From assembly GCA_946496415.1 (NCBI GenBank), contig CAMMGP010000091.1, forward strand, positions 1 to 5,664: a DNA stretch of 5,664 nt, given 5' to 3'. Within the stretch, counting starts at the first letter, position 1, and each line of letters starts with the position of its first letter. The stretch comes from an uncultured Clostridia bacterium (GTDB lineage: Bacteria > Bacillota > Clostridia > Christensenellales > Aristaeellaceae). The position numbers were made by a program, and so were the translations under genes. Below the pieces are notes generated by a model, which was given only the letters and a program-made list of their open reading frames with translations, searched no databases and had not been told where the DNA came from. Positions 1 through 5,641 of this stretch are shown here, one piece after another.

Positions 1-14
1 GCCTGCCTGCGTCC

Positions 15-43
15 ATTATACAGTATTTTCCAGCAGAAAGCAA
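15..43 (-). promoter_or_regulatory. Probable sigma-A promoter for the gene left of the window
   Basis: On the minus strand a TTGCTT -35 hexamer (38-43) and a perfect TATAAT -10 hexamer (15-20) are separated by exactly 17 bp. Transcription would start near position 8 and run out of the left edge. It lies just beyond the ileS terminator hairpin, so it probably starts the next leftward transcription unit, whose gene is not visible. The -10 is perfect but the -35 matches only its TTG half. Confidence 0.6.
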
Positions 44-52
44 TGGAGATCG

Positions 53-91
53 CGCGAATGGAAGCCGCCGCCCCCAAACGGGAGCGGCGGC
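53..91 (-). terminator. Intrinsic terminator of ileS
   Basis: Thirteen bases past the ileS stop codon there is a 12-bp GC-rich stem (80-91 pairing with 64-75, one G-U wobble on the transcript) closed by a four-base GTTT loop. The bases that follow on the transcript are TTCCATTC, a poor U-tract, so termination may be incomplete. Its position between the stop codon and a new promoter supports the terminator call. Confidence 0.65.
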
Positions 92-104
92 GCATTGTTC
101 AACC

Positions 105-3100
105 TCACGCCTTGCGGGTGGCGAGCACGGCGTTTTCGCCGTTGATGTTCCATTCCTTGACGTAGGCATCCGAAGCGGGCGTGCCCATTTCCAGCTTCTC
201 GGCCAGCACGGCGCGGCAAATCTCCTTTTCGCCGCGGGCGATGATGGCGGCCAGCTTTTCATCCGTGGCGCAGGTGACGGTGATGCGGTCGGTCACTTCA
301 TACCCCGCCTCCTTGCGCATGGTCTGGATCTTGGAAATGACCTCGCGCACGAAGCCTTCCTCGATCAGTTCGGGGGTGAGGTTGGTGTCCAGCACCACGG
401 TCAGATCGCCCTCGCTCTCGGCCATGAAGCCGGGCTTCTGCATCGGCTCGATGAGCGTGTCCTCGCGGGCAAGCTCTACGGTCGTGCCGTCCACGTCGAA
501 GGTCAGCGCTTCGCCGCGGTCGAAGGTGTCCACCACGTCGTTGCCGTCGGCCTGGGCGAGGTAGGCGCTGATCTTGCCCAGCAGCTTTCCGTAGCGCGGG
601 CCGAGCGTGCGCAACTGCGGCTTGATTTTGTAGCTGGTGAAGGCGCGGGCGTCGTCGACAAATTCCACGCTCTTGACGTTCAGTTCGTCGGCGATGAGCG
701 CGGCCATGGCCTCGGGCAGCTTCGCGCCCTTGACGTAGAGGGCGCGCGCGGGCTGGCGCACCTTCATGTTGGCGGCGCTGCGGCAGGCGCGGCCCAGCTG
801 CACGATGGCGATGACAGCCTCCATGTCGTCCTCGAGTTCCTTGTCCACCAGCGACATGTCCGCTTTGGGGAAGTCGGTCAGGTGCACGGACTCCTTCGCG
901 CCGGGGATGTTGTTGACCACCAGGTTCTGGTACATGTTCTCCGTCATGAAGGGGATATAAGGCGCGCAGAGGCCGCAGAGCGTGGTCAGCACGGTGTAGA
1001 GCGTCTCAAACGCGGCAAGCTTGTCGCCTTCGAGGCCCTTGCCCCAGAAGCGCTCGCGGCAGCGGCGCACGTACCAGTTGGACAATTCGTCCACAAAGGC
1101 GGCGATGGCACGGGCGGTCTCGGTGATTTTGTACTCGGCGAGGCCCTCGTCGACGAACCTGATCAGCGATTGCAGCTTGGAGAGCACCCACTTGTCCATC
1201 AGCGAGAAGTCCTCGGCTTTGGCCTTCTGTTTCACCGGATCGTAGCCGTCGATGGAGGCGTAGAGCGTGAAGAAGGCGTAGGTGTTCCACAGCGTGCCCA
1301 TGAACTTGCGCTGCATCTCGCCCACCAGCGCGCCGGAGAAGCGCTTGGGCAGCCACGGCGAGGCGGCGGCGTAGAAGTACCAGCGCACCGCGTCCGCGCC
1401 CTGCTTGTCGAGCACTTCCCACGGATCGACCACGTTGCCCTTGTGCTTGGACATCTTCTGGCCGTTCTCGTCCTGCACGTGGCCCATGACCACGCAGTTT
1501 TTGAACGGCGCGCGGCCAAACAGCAGCGTGGAGATGGCCAGCAGCGTATAGAACCAGCCGCGGGTCTGGTCGATGGCCTCGGAGATGAAGTTGGCCGGGA
1601 ACGTCTCCTTGAAGAGGTCCTCGTGCTCAAATGGATAGTGGTACTGGGCAAAGGGCATGGAGCCGGAATCGTACCAGCAGTCGATGACCTCGGGCGTTCT
1701 GTGCATCTCCTTGCCGCACTTTTCGCAAGTGATGGTCACCTGGTCGATGTAGGGGCGGTGCAGTTCGAGGTCGTGCGGCACGTCGTGGCCCAGTTCTTCC
1801 AGTTCCTTGCGCGAGCCGATGACGTGCGTGTGGCCGCACTCGCACACCCACACGGGCAGCGGCGTGCCCCAGTAGCGCTCGCGGGAGAGGCCCCAGTCGA
1901 TGACGTTTTCGAGGAAGTTGCCCATGCGGCCTTCCTTGATGTTGTCCGGCAGCCAGTTGACGGAGCGGTTGGAGGCGAGCAGCTGCTCCTTCACCGCCGT
2001 CATGCGGATGAACCAGGTGGCGCGGGCGTAGTAGATCAGCGGCGTGTCGCAGCGCCAGCAGAAGGGGTAATCGTGGGTGAACTCCTCCGCCTTGACCAGC
2101 AATCCGCGCTTTTCGAGGTCTTCGAGGATGAGCGGGTCGGCGTCCTTGACAAACGTGCCCGCCCAGGGCGTCTCCTTGGCCATGCGGCCGCGTGTGTCCA
2201 CCAACTGGAGGAAGGGCAGGTCGTTTTCGCGGCCGACGCGGGCGTCGTCCTCGCCGAAGGCCGGGGCCTGATGGACGATGCCGGTGCCGTCGGTCATGGT
2301 GACGTAGGTGTCGGCCACCACGCGCCAGGCGGGCTTGTTGACCAGCGGCTTCTGGAAGTCAAACAGGGGCTCGTATTCCATGCCCACCAAATCGCTGCCG
2401 TTGAAGAGCGTGATGTTCTCCACCGTCGCGTCCTCGCCGAGCACGGCGTGGATGAGCGCCTGCGCCATGATGACGGTGCGGCCCTCAAAGTCAAAGCGGG
2501 CGTAAGTCTCGTCGGGATTGACGCAGAGGGCGACGTTGCTGGGCAGCGTCCAGGGCGTGGTCGTCCAGGCGTAGAGCCAGGTGTTTTCCTCGCCCTTGAC
2601 CTTGAAGCGCACGAAGGCGGACTTCTCCGTCACCGTCTTGTAGCCCTGGGAGACTTCGTGGGAGGAAAGCGCCGTGCCGCAGCGCGGGCAGTAGGGCACC
2701 ACCTTGTGGCCCTTGTAGAGCAGGCCCTTGTCGGCCACCTGCTTTAAGGACCACCAGACGGATTCGATGTAGTTGTTATCATAGGTGATGTAGGGATCGT
2801 CCATGTCCGCCCAGAAGCCGACGCGGTCGGACATCTTTTCCCACTCGCTCTTGTATTTCCAGACGGACTTTTTGCATTCCTGGATGAACGGCTCGATGCC
2901 GTATTCCTCGATCTGCTCCTTGCCGTCGAGGCCGAGCATCTTTTCCACTTCCAGCTCCACGGGCAGGCCGTGGGTGTCCCAGCCGGCCTTGCGCAAAACG
3001 TGCTTGCCCTTCATGGTCTGGTAGCGGGGGATGAGGTCCTTGATGGCGCGGGTTTCGATATGGCCGATGTGGGGCTTGCCGTTGGCCGTGGGCGGGCCGT

Positions 3101-3233
3101 CGAAGAAGGAGAATTCCTCGCCGCCCTCGCGGTTCCTGATGGACTTTTCAAAGATGTCGTGCTTTTTCCAGAAATGGACAGTCTCGACCTCGCGGTTGAC
3201 GAAATCGAGGTTCGGGGAGACTTTTTCAAACAT
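105..3233 (-). CDS. ileS: Isoleucyl-tRNA synthetase, type 2
   Basis: Cytoplasmic class I aminoacyl-tRNA synthetase (EC 6.1.1.5) that charges tRNA-Ile using ATP. The 1042-residue product is full length for the Thermus/eukaryote-like (type 2) family and resembles the T. thermophilus enzyme throughout. Visible landmarks: HIGH motif at residues 55-58 (PHIGH); CP1 editing domain with WTTTPW at 223-228 and HQAPAFGEDD at 321-330, whose final Asp matches the editing-site acid; KMSKH at 593-597 (KMSKS signature with a final His); WYVRR at 719-723 starting the anticodon-binding part. Eight cysteines (182, 185, 392, 395 and 464, 466, 503, 506) fit the two zinc sites known in the type 2 family. The ATG at 3233 is chosen because GGAGGAG (3241-3247) sits 7 bases upstream. 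It is a single-gene unit controlled by the T-box leader in front of it. In this family the type 2 form is commonly less sensitive to mupirocin; that property is inferred here, not visible. Confidence 0.97.
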   Translation of the reverse strand: MFEKVSPNLDFVNREVETVHFWKKHDIFEKSIRNREGGEEFSFFDGPPTANGKPHIGHIETRAIKDLIPRYQTMKGKHVLRKAGWDTHGLPVELEVEKMLGLDGKEQIEEYGIEPFIQECKKSVWKYKSEWEKMSDRVGFWADMDDPYITYDNNYIESVWWSLKQVADKGLLYKGHKVVPYCPRCGTALSSHEVSQGYKTVTEKSAFVRFKVKGEENTWLYAWTTTPWTLPSNVALCVNPDETYARFDFEGRTVIMAQALIHAVLGEDATVENITLFNGSDLVGMEYEPLFDFQKPLVNKPAWRVVADTYVTMTDGTGIVHQAPAFGEDDARVGRENDLPFLQLVDTRGRMAKETPWAGTFVKDADPLILEDLEKRGLLVKAEEFTHDYPFCWRCDTPLIYYARATWFIRMTAVKEQLLASNRSVNWLPDNIKEGRMGNFLENVIDWGLSRERYWGTPLPVWVCECGHTHVIGSRKELEELGHDVPHDLELHRPYIDQVTITCEKCGKEMHRTPEVIDCWYDSGSMPFAQYHYPFEHEDLFKETFPANFISEAIDQTRGWFYTLLAISTLLFGRAPFKNCVVMGHVQDENGQKMSKHKGNVVDPWEVLDKQGADAVRWYFYAAASPWLPKRFSGALVGEMQRKFMGTLWNTYAFFTLYASIDGYDPVKQKAKAEDFSLMDKWVLSKLQSLIRFVDEGLAEYKITETARAIAAFVDELSNWYVRRCRERFWGKGLEGDKLAAFETLYTVLTTLCGLCAPYIPFMTENMYQNLVVNNIPGAKESVHLTDFPKADMSLVDKELEDDMEAVIAIVQLGRACRSAANMKVRQPARALYVKGAKLPEAMAALIADELNVKSVEFVDDARAFTSYKIKPQLRTLGPRYGKLLGKISAYLAQADGNDVVDTFDRGEALTFDVDGTTVELAREDTLIEPMQKPGFMAESEGDLTVVLDTNLTPELIEEGFVREVISKIQTMRKEAGYEVTDRITVTCATDEKLAAIIARGEKEICRAVLAEKLEMGTPASDAYVKEWNINGENAVLATRKA

Positions 3234-3240
3234 GCGACCA

Positions 3241-3247
3241 CTCCTCC
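3241..3247 (-). promoter_or_regulatory. Ribosome binding site of ileS
   Basis: GGAGGAG on the minus strand, seven bases before the ATG at 3233. It comes directly after the U-tract of the leader terminator, so it is transcribed only when the T-box reads through. It fixes the ileS start codon. Confidence 0.9.
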
Positions 3248-3281
3248 AAAAAATACGCCCCGTCCCGAGTTTGGGACGAGG
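3248..3281 (-). terminator. T-box attenuator terminator in the ileS leader
   Basis: On the transcript CCTCGTCCC (3273-3281) pairs with GGGACGGGG (3258-3266), a 9-bp stem with one wobble around a six-base loop, followed after a few bases by six U residues (3248-3253). The 5' arm contains the CGTCCC needed by the T-box antiterminator, so the two structures exclude each other. Charged tRNA-Ile should favour this terminator; uncharged tRNA should favour read-through. Confidence 0.92.
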
Positions 3282-3505
3282 TCATCGCGGTACCACCCAA
3301 GTTGGCGCAAAGCGCCCGCTCGCGGCGCGCAAAAAACGCGCCTGCGCTGTAACGGGCGGACCCGGCGCGGCCTACTGGCAAGAGCGTTCGGCCTGCCGCT
3401 CCGGGGCGATCCCCTCCGCACCCTTCCGCCGGGCTCGCACCAGCCCCGGCTCGCTTGGAAAGGGGGAACGCGGAGGCAGTCCCCTTCAAGGCGTTTCTAC
3501 CAACT

Positions 3506-3533
3506 ATTATAACTGGAAGTCGGCATTTGTAAA
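3506..3533 (-). promoter_or_regulatory. Promoter of the ileS T-box leader
   Basis: On the minus strand TTTACA (3528-3533) and a perfect TATAAT (3506-3511) are separated by 16 bp. Transcription is predicted to begin near 3499, just before the first paired bases of T-box stem I, which supports both calls. The promoter faces away from the DUF378 gene. Confidence 0.85.
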
Positions 3534-3561
3534 GGGGCGGGAAGGTTAAATTCCCCGCCAG

Positions 3562-3590
3562 GAATACTTTTGCAGACAGGGGATATACTA
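3562..3590 (+). promoter_or_regulatory. Possible promoter of the DUF378 gene
   Basis: TATACT at 3584-3589 is a fair sigma-A -10 element, but no recognisable TTGACA lies 16-18 bp upstream and there is no TGn extension. GAATA (3562-3566), 17 bases before TATACTA (3584-3590), loosely resembles the forespore sigma-G pattern GHATR/CATNHTA. Some promoter should lie here because the gene diverges from ileS and has its own terminator; which sigma factor uses it is uncertain. Confidence 0.4.
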
Positions 3591-3599
3591 CTCTCATCA

Positions 3600-3615
3600 C
3601 GCCGGCTCGCCGGCG
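3600..3615 (+). repeat. GC hairpin in the 5' leader of the DUF378 gene
   Basis: CGCCGG (3600-3605) and CCGGCG (3610-3615) form a perfect 6-bp stem with a CTCG tetraloop. It ends one base before the AAAAGGAG ribosome binding site (3617-3624). It could stabilise the 5' end of the mRNA or influence ribosome access; no known riboswitch is recognised. Confidence 0.5.
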
Positions 3616-3634
3616 GAAAAGGAGTGGAAAAAAC

Positions 3635-3844
3635 ATGCTGGATCGTACTTCGCTCGTCATCACCATCCTCGGCGCCATCAACTGGCTGCTGGTGGGCCTT
3701 TTCCAGTTTGACCTGGTGGCCTACATCTGCGGCGGACAGGCCGCGGTGGTCAGCCGCGTGATCTACACGATCGTCGGCATCGCGGGGCTGTGGTGCATCT
3801 CGCTGCTCTTCCGCGAACGCCGGAGCGCCCGCGAGGGCGAATGA
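3635..3844 (+). CDS. Small DUF378 (YuzA-like) membrane protein
   Basis: A 69-residue integral membrane protein. The stretch ILGAINWLLVGLFQFDLVA (residues 11-29), followed by GG, then SRVIYTIVGIAGLW (40-53), is the recognisable DUF378 pattern. Two membrane segments are apparent, roughly residues 7-29 and 38-59, followed by a short, highly charged tail rich in Arg and Glu (60-69). Length is normal for the family. The start at 3635 is supported by AAAAGGAG (3617-3624) ten bases upstream, a slightly long spacing. It is a single-gene unit: divergent from the ileS T-box on the left and closed by a terminator seven bases after its stop codon. The biochemical function of DUF378 proteins is not known to me and I do not assign one. 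Confidence 0.9.
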   Translation: MLDRTSLVITILGAINWLLVGLFQFDLVAYICGGQAAVVSRVIYTIVGIAGLWCISLLFRERRSAREGE

Positions 3845-3850
3845 CGCCAT

Positions 3851-3885
3851 GCGCTTCCGGGGCCGGGCCTCGGGGGCGCTTTTTT
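3851..3885 (+). terminator. Intrinsic terminator of the DUF378 gene
   Basis: A 13-bp stem (3851-3863 pairing with 3867-3879, three G-U wobbles) has a three-base CGG loop and is followed directly by TTTTTT (3880-3885). It starts six bases after the stop codon, and isolates the gene from the SH3-domain gene downstream. Confidence 0.93.
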
Positions 3886-3979
3886 CACCCAACCCCCGCT
3901 TTGCGTGAACTTTTTGCGGCCCGGAAACGTCCAAAAAACGACGGGGAAACGAAATTCTCCTTTCCACGCGCCGCGCGCG

Positions 3980-4008
3980 TTTACAAAAGGCGCGCAATGT
4001 GCTAAAAT
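3980..4008 (+). promoter_or_regulatory. Strong promoter of the SH3-domain gene
   Basis: TTTACA (3980-3985), a 17-bp spacer and TAAAAT (4003-4008), preceded by TGC so that it also qualifies as an extended -10. Transcription should begin around 4015, leaving only about 16 bases before the ATG at 4031. The Shine-Dalgarno GGGGGTG (4017-4023) would then lie almost at the mRNA 5' end. The 95 bases between the upstream terminator and this promoter show nothing recognisable. Confidence 0.85.
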
Positions 4009-4030
4009 AAACCTATGGGGGTGCAGATAC

Positions 4031-4528
4031 ATGGGCGAGAGAAAGTTTTTGCGCGCGCTCATCTGCCTGACGCTGATGCTGGCCCTGCTGCTGGGCACGG
4101 TCGGCGCGCAGGCCGCGGAACGCTCGGTGACCATTCTTAGACTGACCAACGATTTTGTCAACATACGCTCCAGCACCGGCGAAGGCAGCCGCGTCATTGG
4201 CACGCTGCGCCAGGGCGCGCTGATGTTCTACCTCAACCGCAGCGGCAGCATGGCCTATGTTTGCACCACCAGCGGCACGCAGGGCTATGTCTACGCCGGC
4301 TATCTGGAGAAGGTCGGCGAGGTGCGCATCGGCAATGTCTACTATGTGCAGAGTTCGTCCCTGACCGTCTACAATTCGCCCAGCACCAGCGCCAGCCGTT
4401 CGGGAACGCTCTCCAAGGGCTATCATCTGCTGCTGATCGACGCCAACGGCCGTTGGGGCAAGATTCGCTCCCTGAGCGGCGCGCAGGGCTATGTGCTCCT
4501 GAGCGGACTCAGACGCGCGTCCACCTGA
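4031..4528 (+). CDS. Secreted protein with two SH3b-like domains
   Basis: A 165-residue exported protein. Residues 1-28 form a classical signal peptide: charged start MGERKFLR, hydrophobic core ALICLTLMLALLLGTVG, and an AQA cleavage site before AERS. No lipobox or LPXTG is present, so it is probably released or held non-covalently. The mature part has two bacterial SH3 repeats. The first, about 40-93, shows the classic FVNIRSSTGEGSRVIGTL pattern and ends GYVYAGYL. The second, about 105-162, has LTVYNSPSTSASRSGTL, then GRWGKI, and ends GYVLLSGL. SH3b domains usually bind cell-wall peptides or polysaccharide, so a cell-envelope role is inferred. No catalytic domain is attached, so it is not itself an amidase or peptidase. 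The start at 4031 rather than the in-frame ATG at 3905 is chosen because the promoter lies between them, GGGGGTG is 7 bases upstream, and the signal peptide begins there. Confidence 0.85.
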   Translation: MGERKFLRALICLTLMLALLLGTVGAQAAERSVTILRLTNDFVNIRSSTGEGSRVIGTLRQGALMFYLNRSGSMAYVCTTSGTQGYVYAGYLEKVGEVRIGNVYYVQSSSLTVYNSPSTSASRSGTLSKGYHLLLIDANGRWGKIRSLSGAQGYVLLSGLRRAST

Positions 4529-4540
4529 AAAACGCGATGA

Positions 4541-4571
4541 AAAACAGCGCCTCCTCGTGGGGCGCTGTTTT
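4541..4571. terminator. Bidirectional intrinsic terminator between convergent genes
   Basis: AAAACAGCGCC (4541-4551) and GGCGCTGTTTT (4561-4571) are perfect 11-bp inverted arms around a nine-base loop. A/T runs at the two ends give U-rich tails in both directions. It lies 12 bases after the SH3-domain gene stop and 16 bases past the stop of the transporter gene on the other strand, so it can end both transcripts. Confidence 0.93.
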
Positions 4572-4587
4572 GTTGTGGCCGCCGCGC

Positions 4588-5388
4588 CTACAAAAACAGC
4601 AGCAGGCTCACCGCCATCACCGCCATGCCGGAGATGAGGCCATAGATGGAAAGGTGGTGCTCGCCGTATTCGCGGGCGGCGGGGAGCAGTTCGTCAAAGG
4701 AGATAAAGACCATGATGCCGGCCACGGCGGCGAAGATGACGCCGAACACCGCGTCGCTCATCAGCGGCAAAAGCAGCAGATAGCCCACCAGCGCCCCCAG
4801 CGGCTCGGCAAGGCCGGAGAGGAAGGAATAGCAGAACGCCTTGCGCCGCGAGCCCGTGGCCTGATAGATGGGCACGGACACGGCAATGCCCTCGGGAATG
4901 TTGTGGATGGCGATGGCGGCGACGATGGGAATGGCCACGTTCGGCTCCTGCAGGGCGGAAACGAATGTCGCCAGCCCTTCGGGAAAGTTGTGTACGGCGA
5001 TGGCCAGCGCCGTGAGCACGCCCATGCGCATCAATTTCTGCGGCCGGGGCGCGCCTTCCCGCTCGCTTTCGACCAGCCGCGCCTCGTGGGGGTTCTCCTC
5101 GGAGGGAATCAGCTTGTCGATCACGGCGATGAGCAGCATGCCGCCGAAGAACGCCGCCACCGTGGCCCAGGCGCCGCCGCGCGCGCCCAGCCCCGCCGTC
5201 AGCGATTCCTGCGCCGTGGCGAGTATCTCCACCATGGAGACGTAGACCATCACCCCCGCGGAAAAGCCGAGGCTCACGCTGAGAAAGCGCCGGCTGGTGC
5301 GTTTGGCGAGAAAGGCGATGAGGCTGCCGATGCCTGTGCTGAGGCCGGCGATGAGCGTAAGGCCGAAGGCAAGCAACACGTCGTGCAT
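4588..5388 (-). CDS. zupT: ZIP-family divalent metal transporter (ZupT-like)
   Basis: A 266-residue inner-membrane protein predicted to import Zn(II) and possibly Fe(II), Mn(II) or other divalent ions. The paired metal-site motifs of the ZIP family are intact: HNFPEG at residues 133-138 and HNIPEG at 162-167, followed by IAVSVPIYQATGSRRKAF and SGLAEPLGA (191-199), all closely similar to E. coli ZupT (about 257 residues). Around eight hydrophobic segments are visible, with a hydrophilic loop at about 92-122 containing SEENPHE and a basic end. FDELLP lies at 231-236. The ATG at 5388 is preferred over the in-frame ATG at 5418 because AAAGGAG (5395-5401) is six bases upstream and the hydrophobic N-terminus begins directly, whereas 5418 has no ribosome binding site and abuts the operator palindrome. 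It is a single-gene unit with its own promoter and an operator-like palindrome. Actual metal preference cannot be read from the sequence. Confidence 0.93.
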   Translation of the reverse strand: MHDVLLAFGLTLIAGLSTGIGSLIAFLAKRTSRRFLSVSLGFSAGVMVYVSMVEILATAQESLTAGLGARGGAWATVAAFFGGMLLIAVIDKLIPSEENPHEARLVESEREGAPRPQKLMRMGVLTALAIAVHNFPEGLATFVSALQEPNVAIPIVAAIAIHNIPEGIAVSVPIYQATGSRRKAFCYSFLSGLAEPLGALVGYLLLLPLMSDAVFGVIFAAVAGIMVFISFDELLPAAREYGEHHLSIYGLISGMAVMAVSLLLFL

Positions 5389-5394
5389 TGGGCG

Positions 5395-5401
5395 CTCCTT
5401 T
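5395..5401 (-). promoter_or_regulatory. Ribosome binding site of the ZIP transporter
   Basis: AAAGGAG on the minus strand, six bases before the ATG at 5388. It decides between the two in-frame ATG codons, leaving a product of 266 rather than 276 residues. Confidence 0.88.
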
Positions 5402-5418
5402 CCTTGCCGTCGCGGCAT

Positions 5419-5438
5419 TTGTTAGTCTTTTCTAACAA
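5419..5438 (-). promoter_or_regulatory. Palindromic operator over the zupT-like start site
   Basis: TTGTTAG and CTAACAA are perfect 7-bp inverted arms around six bases, 20 bp in all. The palindrome begins two bases after the -10 hexamer, so it covers the predicted transcription start near 5434, the usual place for a repressor. The TTAG/CTAA half-sites resemble those of DtxR/MntR-family metalloregulators, which fits a metal-uptake gene. The regulator identity is inferred and no regulator gene is in the window. A Fur/Zur-type site looks less likely from the half-site sequence. Confidence 0.7.
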
Positions 5439-5440
5439 CA

Positions 5441-5469
5441 ATGATACCATCCCGCGGCCGCCCTGTCAA
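5441..5469 (-). promoter_or_regulatory. Promoter of the ZIP transporter
   Basis: A perfect TTGACA (5464-5469), a 17-bp GC-rich spacer and TATCAT (5441-5446) on the minus strand. Predicted transcription start is about 5434, giving a leader of roughly 46 bases. Such a strong promoter next to a palindrome is typical of a gene kept off by a repressor. Confidence 0.88.
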
Positions 5470-5581
5470 GCGCGGGGATGGGGGCGCGCGGGCAGGCGCT
5501 TACTTATGATATACACAAAGGCGCGGGCCGCGAAACAGCGCGGGCAGGCCCGGTTCCAGGCGCGCCGCGGGGGGAGAATAA

Positions 5582-5604
5582 ATGCCGCCGGGGCGTTGCG
5601 GCAT
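5582..5604. repeat. Inverted repeat ATGCCGC/GCGGCAT
   Basis: ATGCCGC (5582-5588) and GCGGCAT (5598-5604) are perfect 7-bp arms around a nine-base loop. If transcribed rightward, the stem would enclose the start codon of the ten-residue frame described for this region. Confidence 0.55.
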
Positions 5605-5617
5605 GGGGGAATGACGC

Positions 5618-5641
5618 ATCCTTGCCCCGCGGGGCAAGGAT
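5618..5641. repeat. Perfect 24-bp palindrome
   Basis: The half-site ATCCTTGCCCCG is followed immediately by its exact reverse complement, with no spacer. As RNA it would fold into a 10-bp stem with a CGCG tetraloop. Neither strand has a T-run after it, so it is not a standard intrinsic terminator. It could be an operator, a leader hairpin or a mRNA-stabilising element. Confidence 0.7.

Larger units (their letters stand above)
3241..3499 (-). promoter_or_regulatory. T-box riboswitch (tRNA-Ile specific) controlling ileS
   Basis: Leader RNA of about 260 nt that binds uncharged tRNA-Ile and then lets transcription continue into ileS. All expected parts are visible on the minus strand. Stem I: GGGG (3481-3484) pairs with CCCC (3403-3406) and CCTCCGC (3470-3476) with GCGGAGG (3413-3419). 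Between these helices lies an internal loop, ACTG on one side and GGATCG on the other; ATC at 3408-3410 is the Ile specifier codon. The distal part carries the AG-rich bulge AGCGAG and the conserved loop CTGGTGCGAG (3434-3443). A GA-rich kink (TTGA opposite GGAG) sits at the stem base. A GC hairpin domain follows (3313-3358). The T-box sequence GGGTGGTACCGCG is at 3286-3298; its GGG and GCG can pair with CGTCCC to form the antiterminator, leaving a UGGUACC bulge to read the tRNA CCA end. The competing terminator is annotated separately. Confidence 0.95.

Noticed and set aside
882..2747. Long plus-strand open frame of 621 codons antisense to ileS
   Set aside because: It lies wholly opposite ileS, reads as low-complexity Ala/Gly/Val/His/Arg-rich protein with no recognisable domain, and is expected when a GC-rich gene is read on the opposite strand. 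No ribosome binding site or promoter supports it.
3324..3342. GGCGCG/CGCGCC hairpin as an independent terminator
   Set aside because: The U-run is in the loop rather than after the stem, and the hairpin lies inside the T-box leader between outer pairing arms, so it is part of that RNA.
2970..3549. Overlapping plus-strand frames of 172-180 codons across the ileS start and T-box
   Set aside because: They run through the T-box leader and ileS start on the opposite strand and show no protein family features.
3226..3681. Minus-strand frame of 151 codons covering the T-box leader
   Set aside because: It overlaps the promoter, the whole structured leader and the ileS start in another frame; the DNA is explained by the riboswitch.
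3905..4030. N-terminal extension of the SH3-domain protein from the ATG at 3905
   Set aside because: The extension would begin before the promoter, lacks a ribosome binding site and would bury the signal peptide 43 residues in.
5389..5418. Ten-residue N-terminal extension (MPRRQGKERP) of the ZIP transporter
   Set aside because: It would translate through the true ribosome binding site, and the upstream ATG touches the operator palindrome with no Shine-Dalgarno in front.
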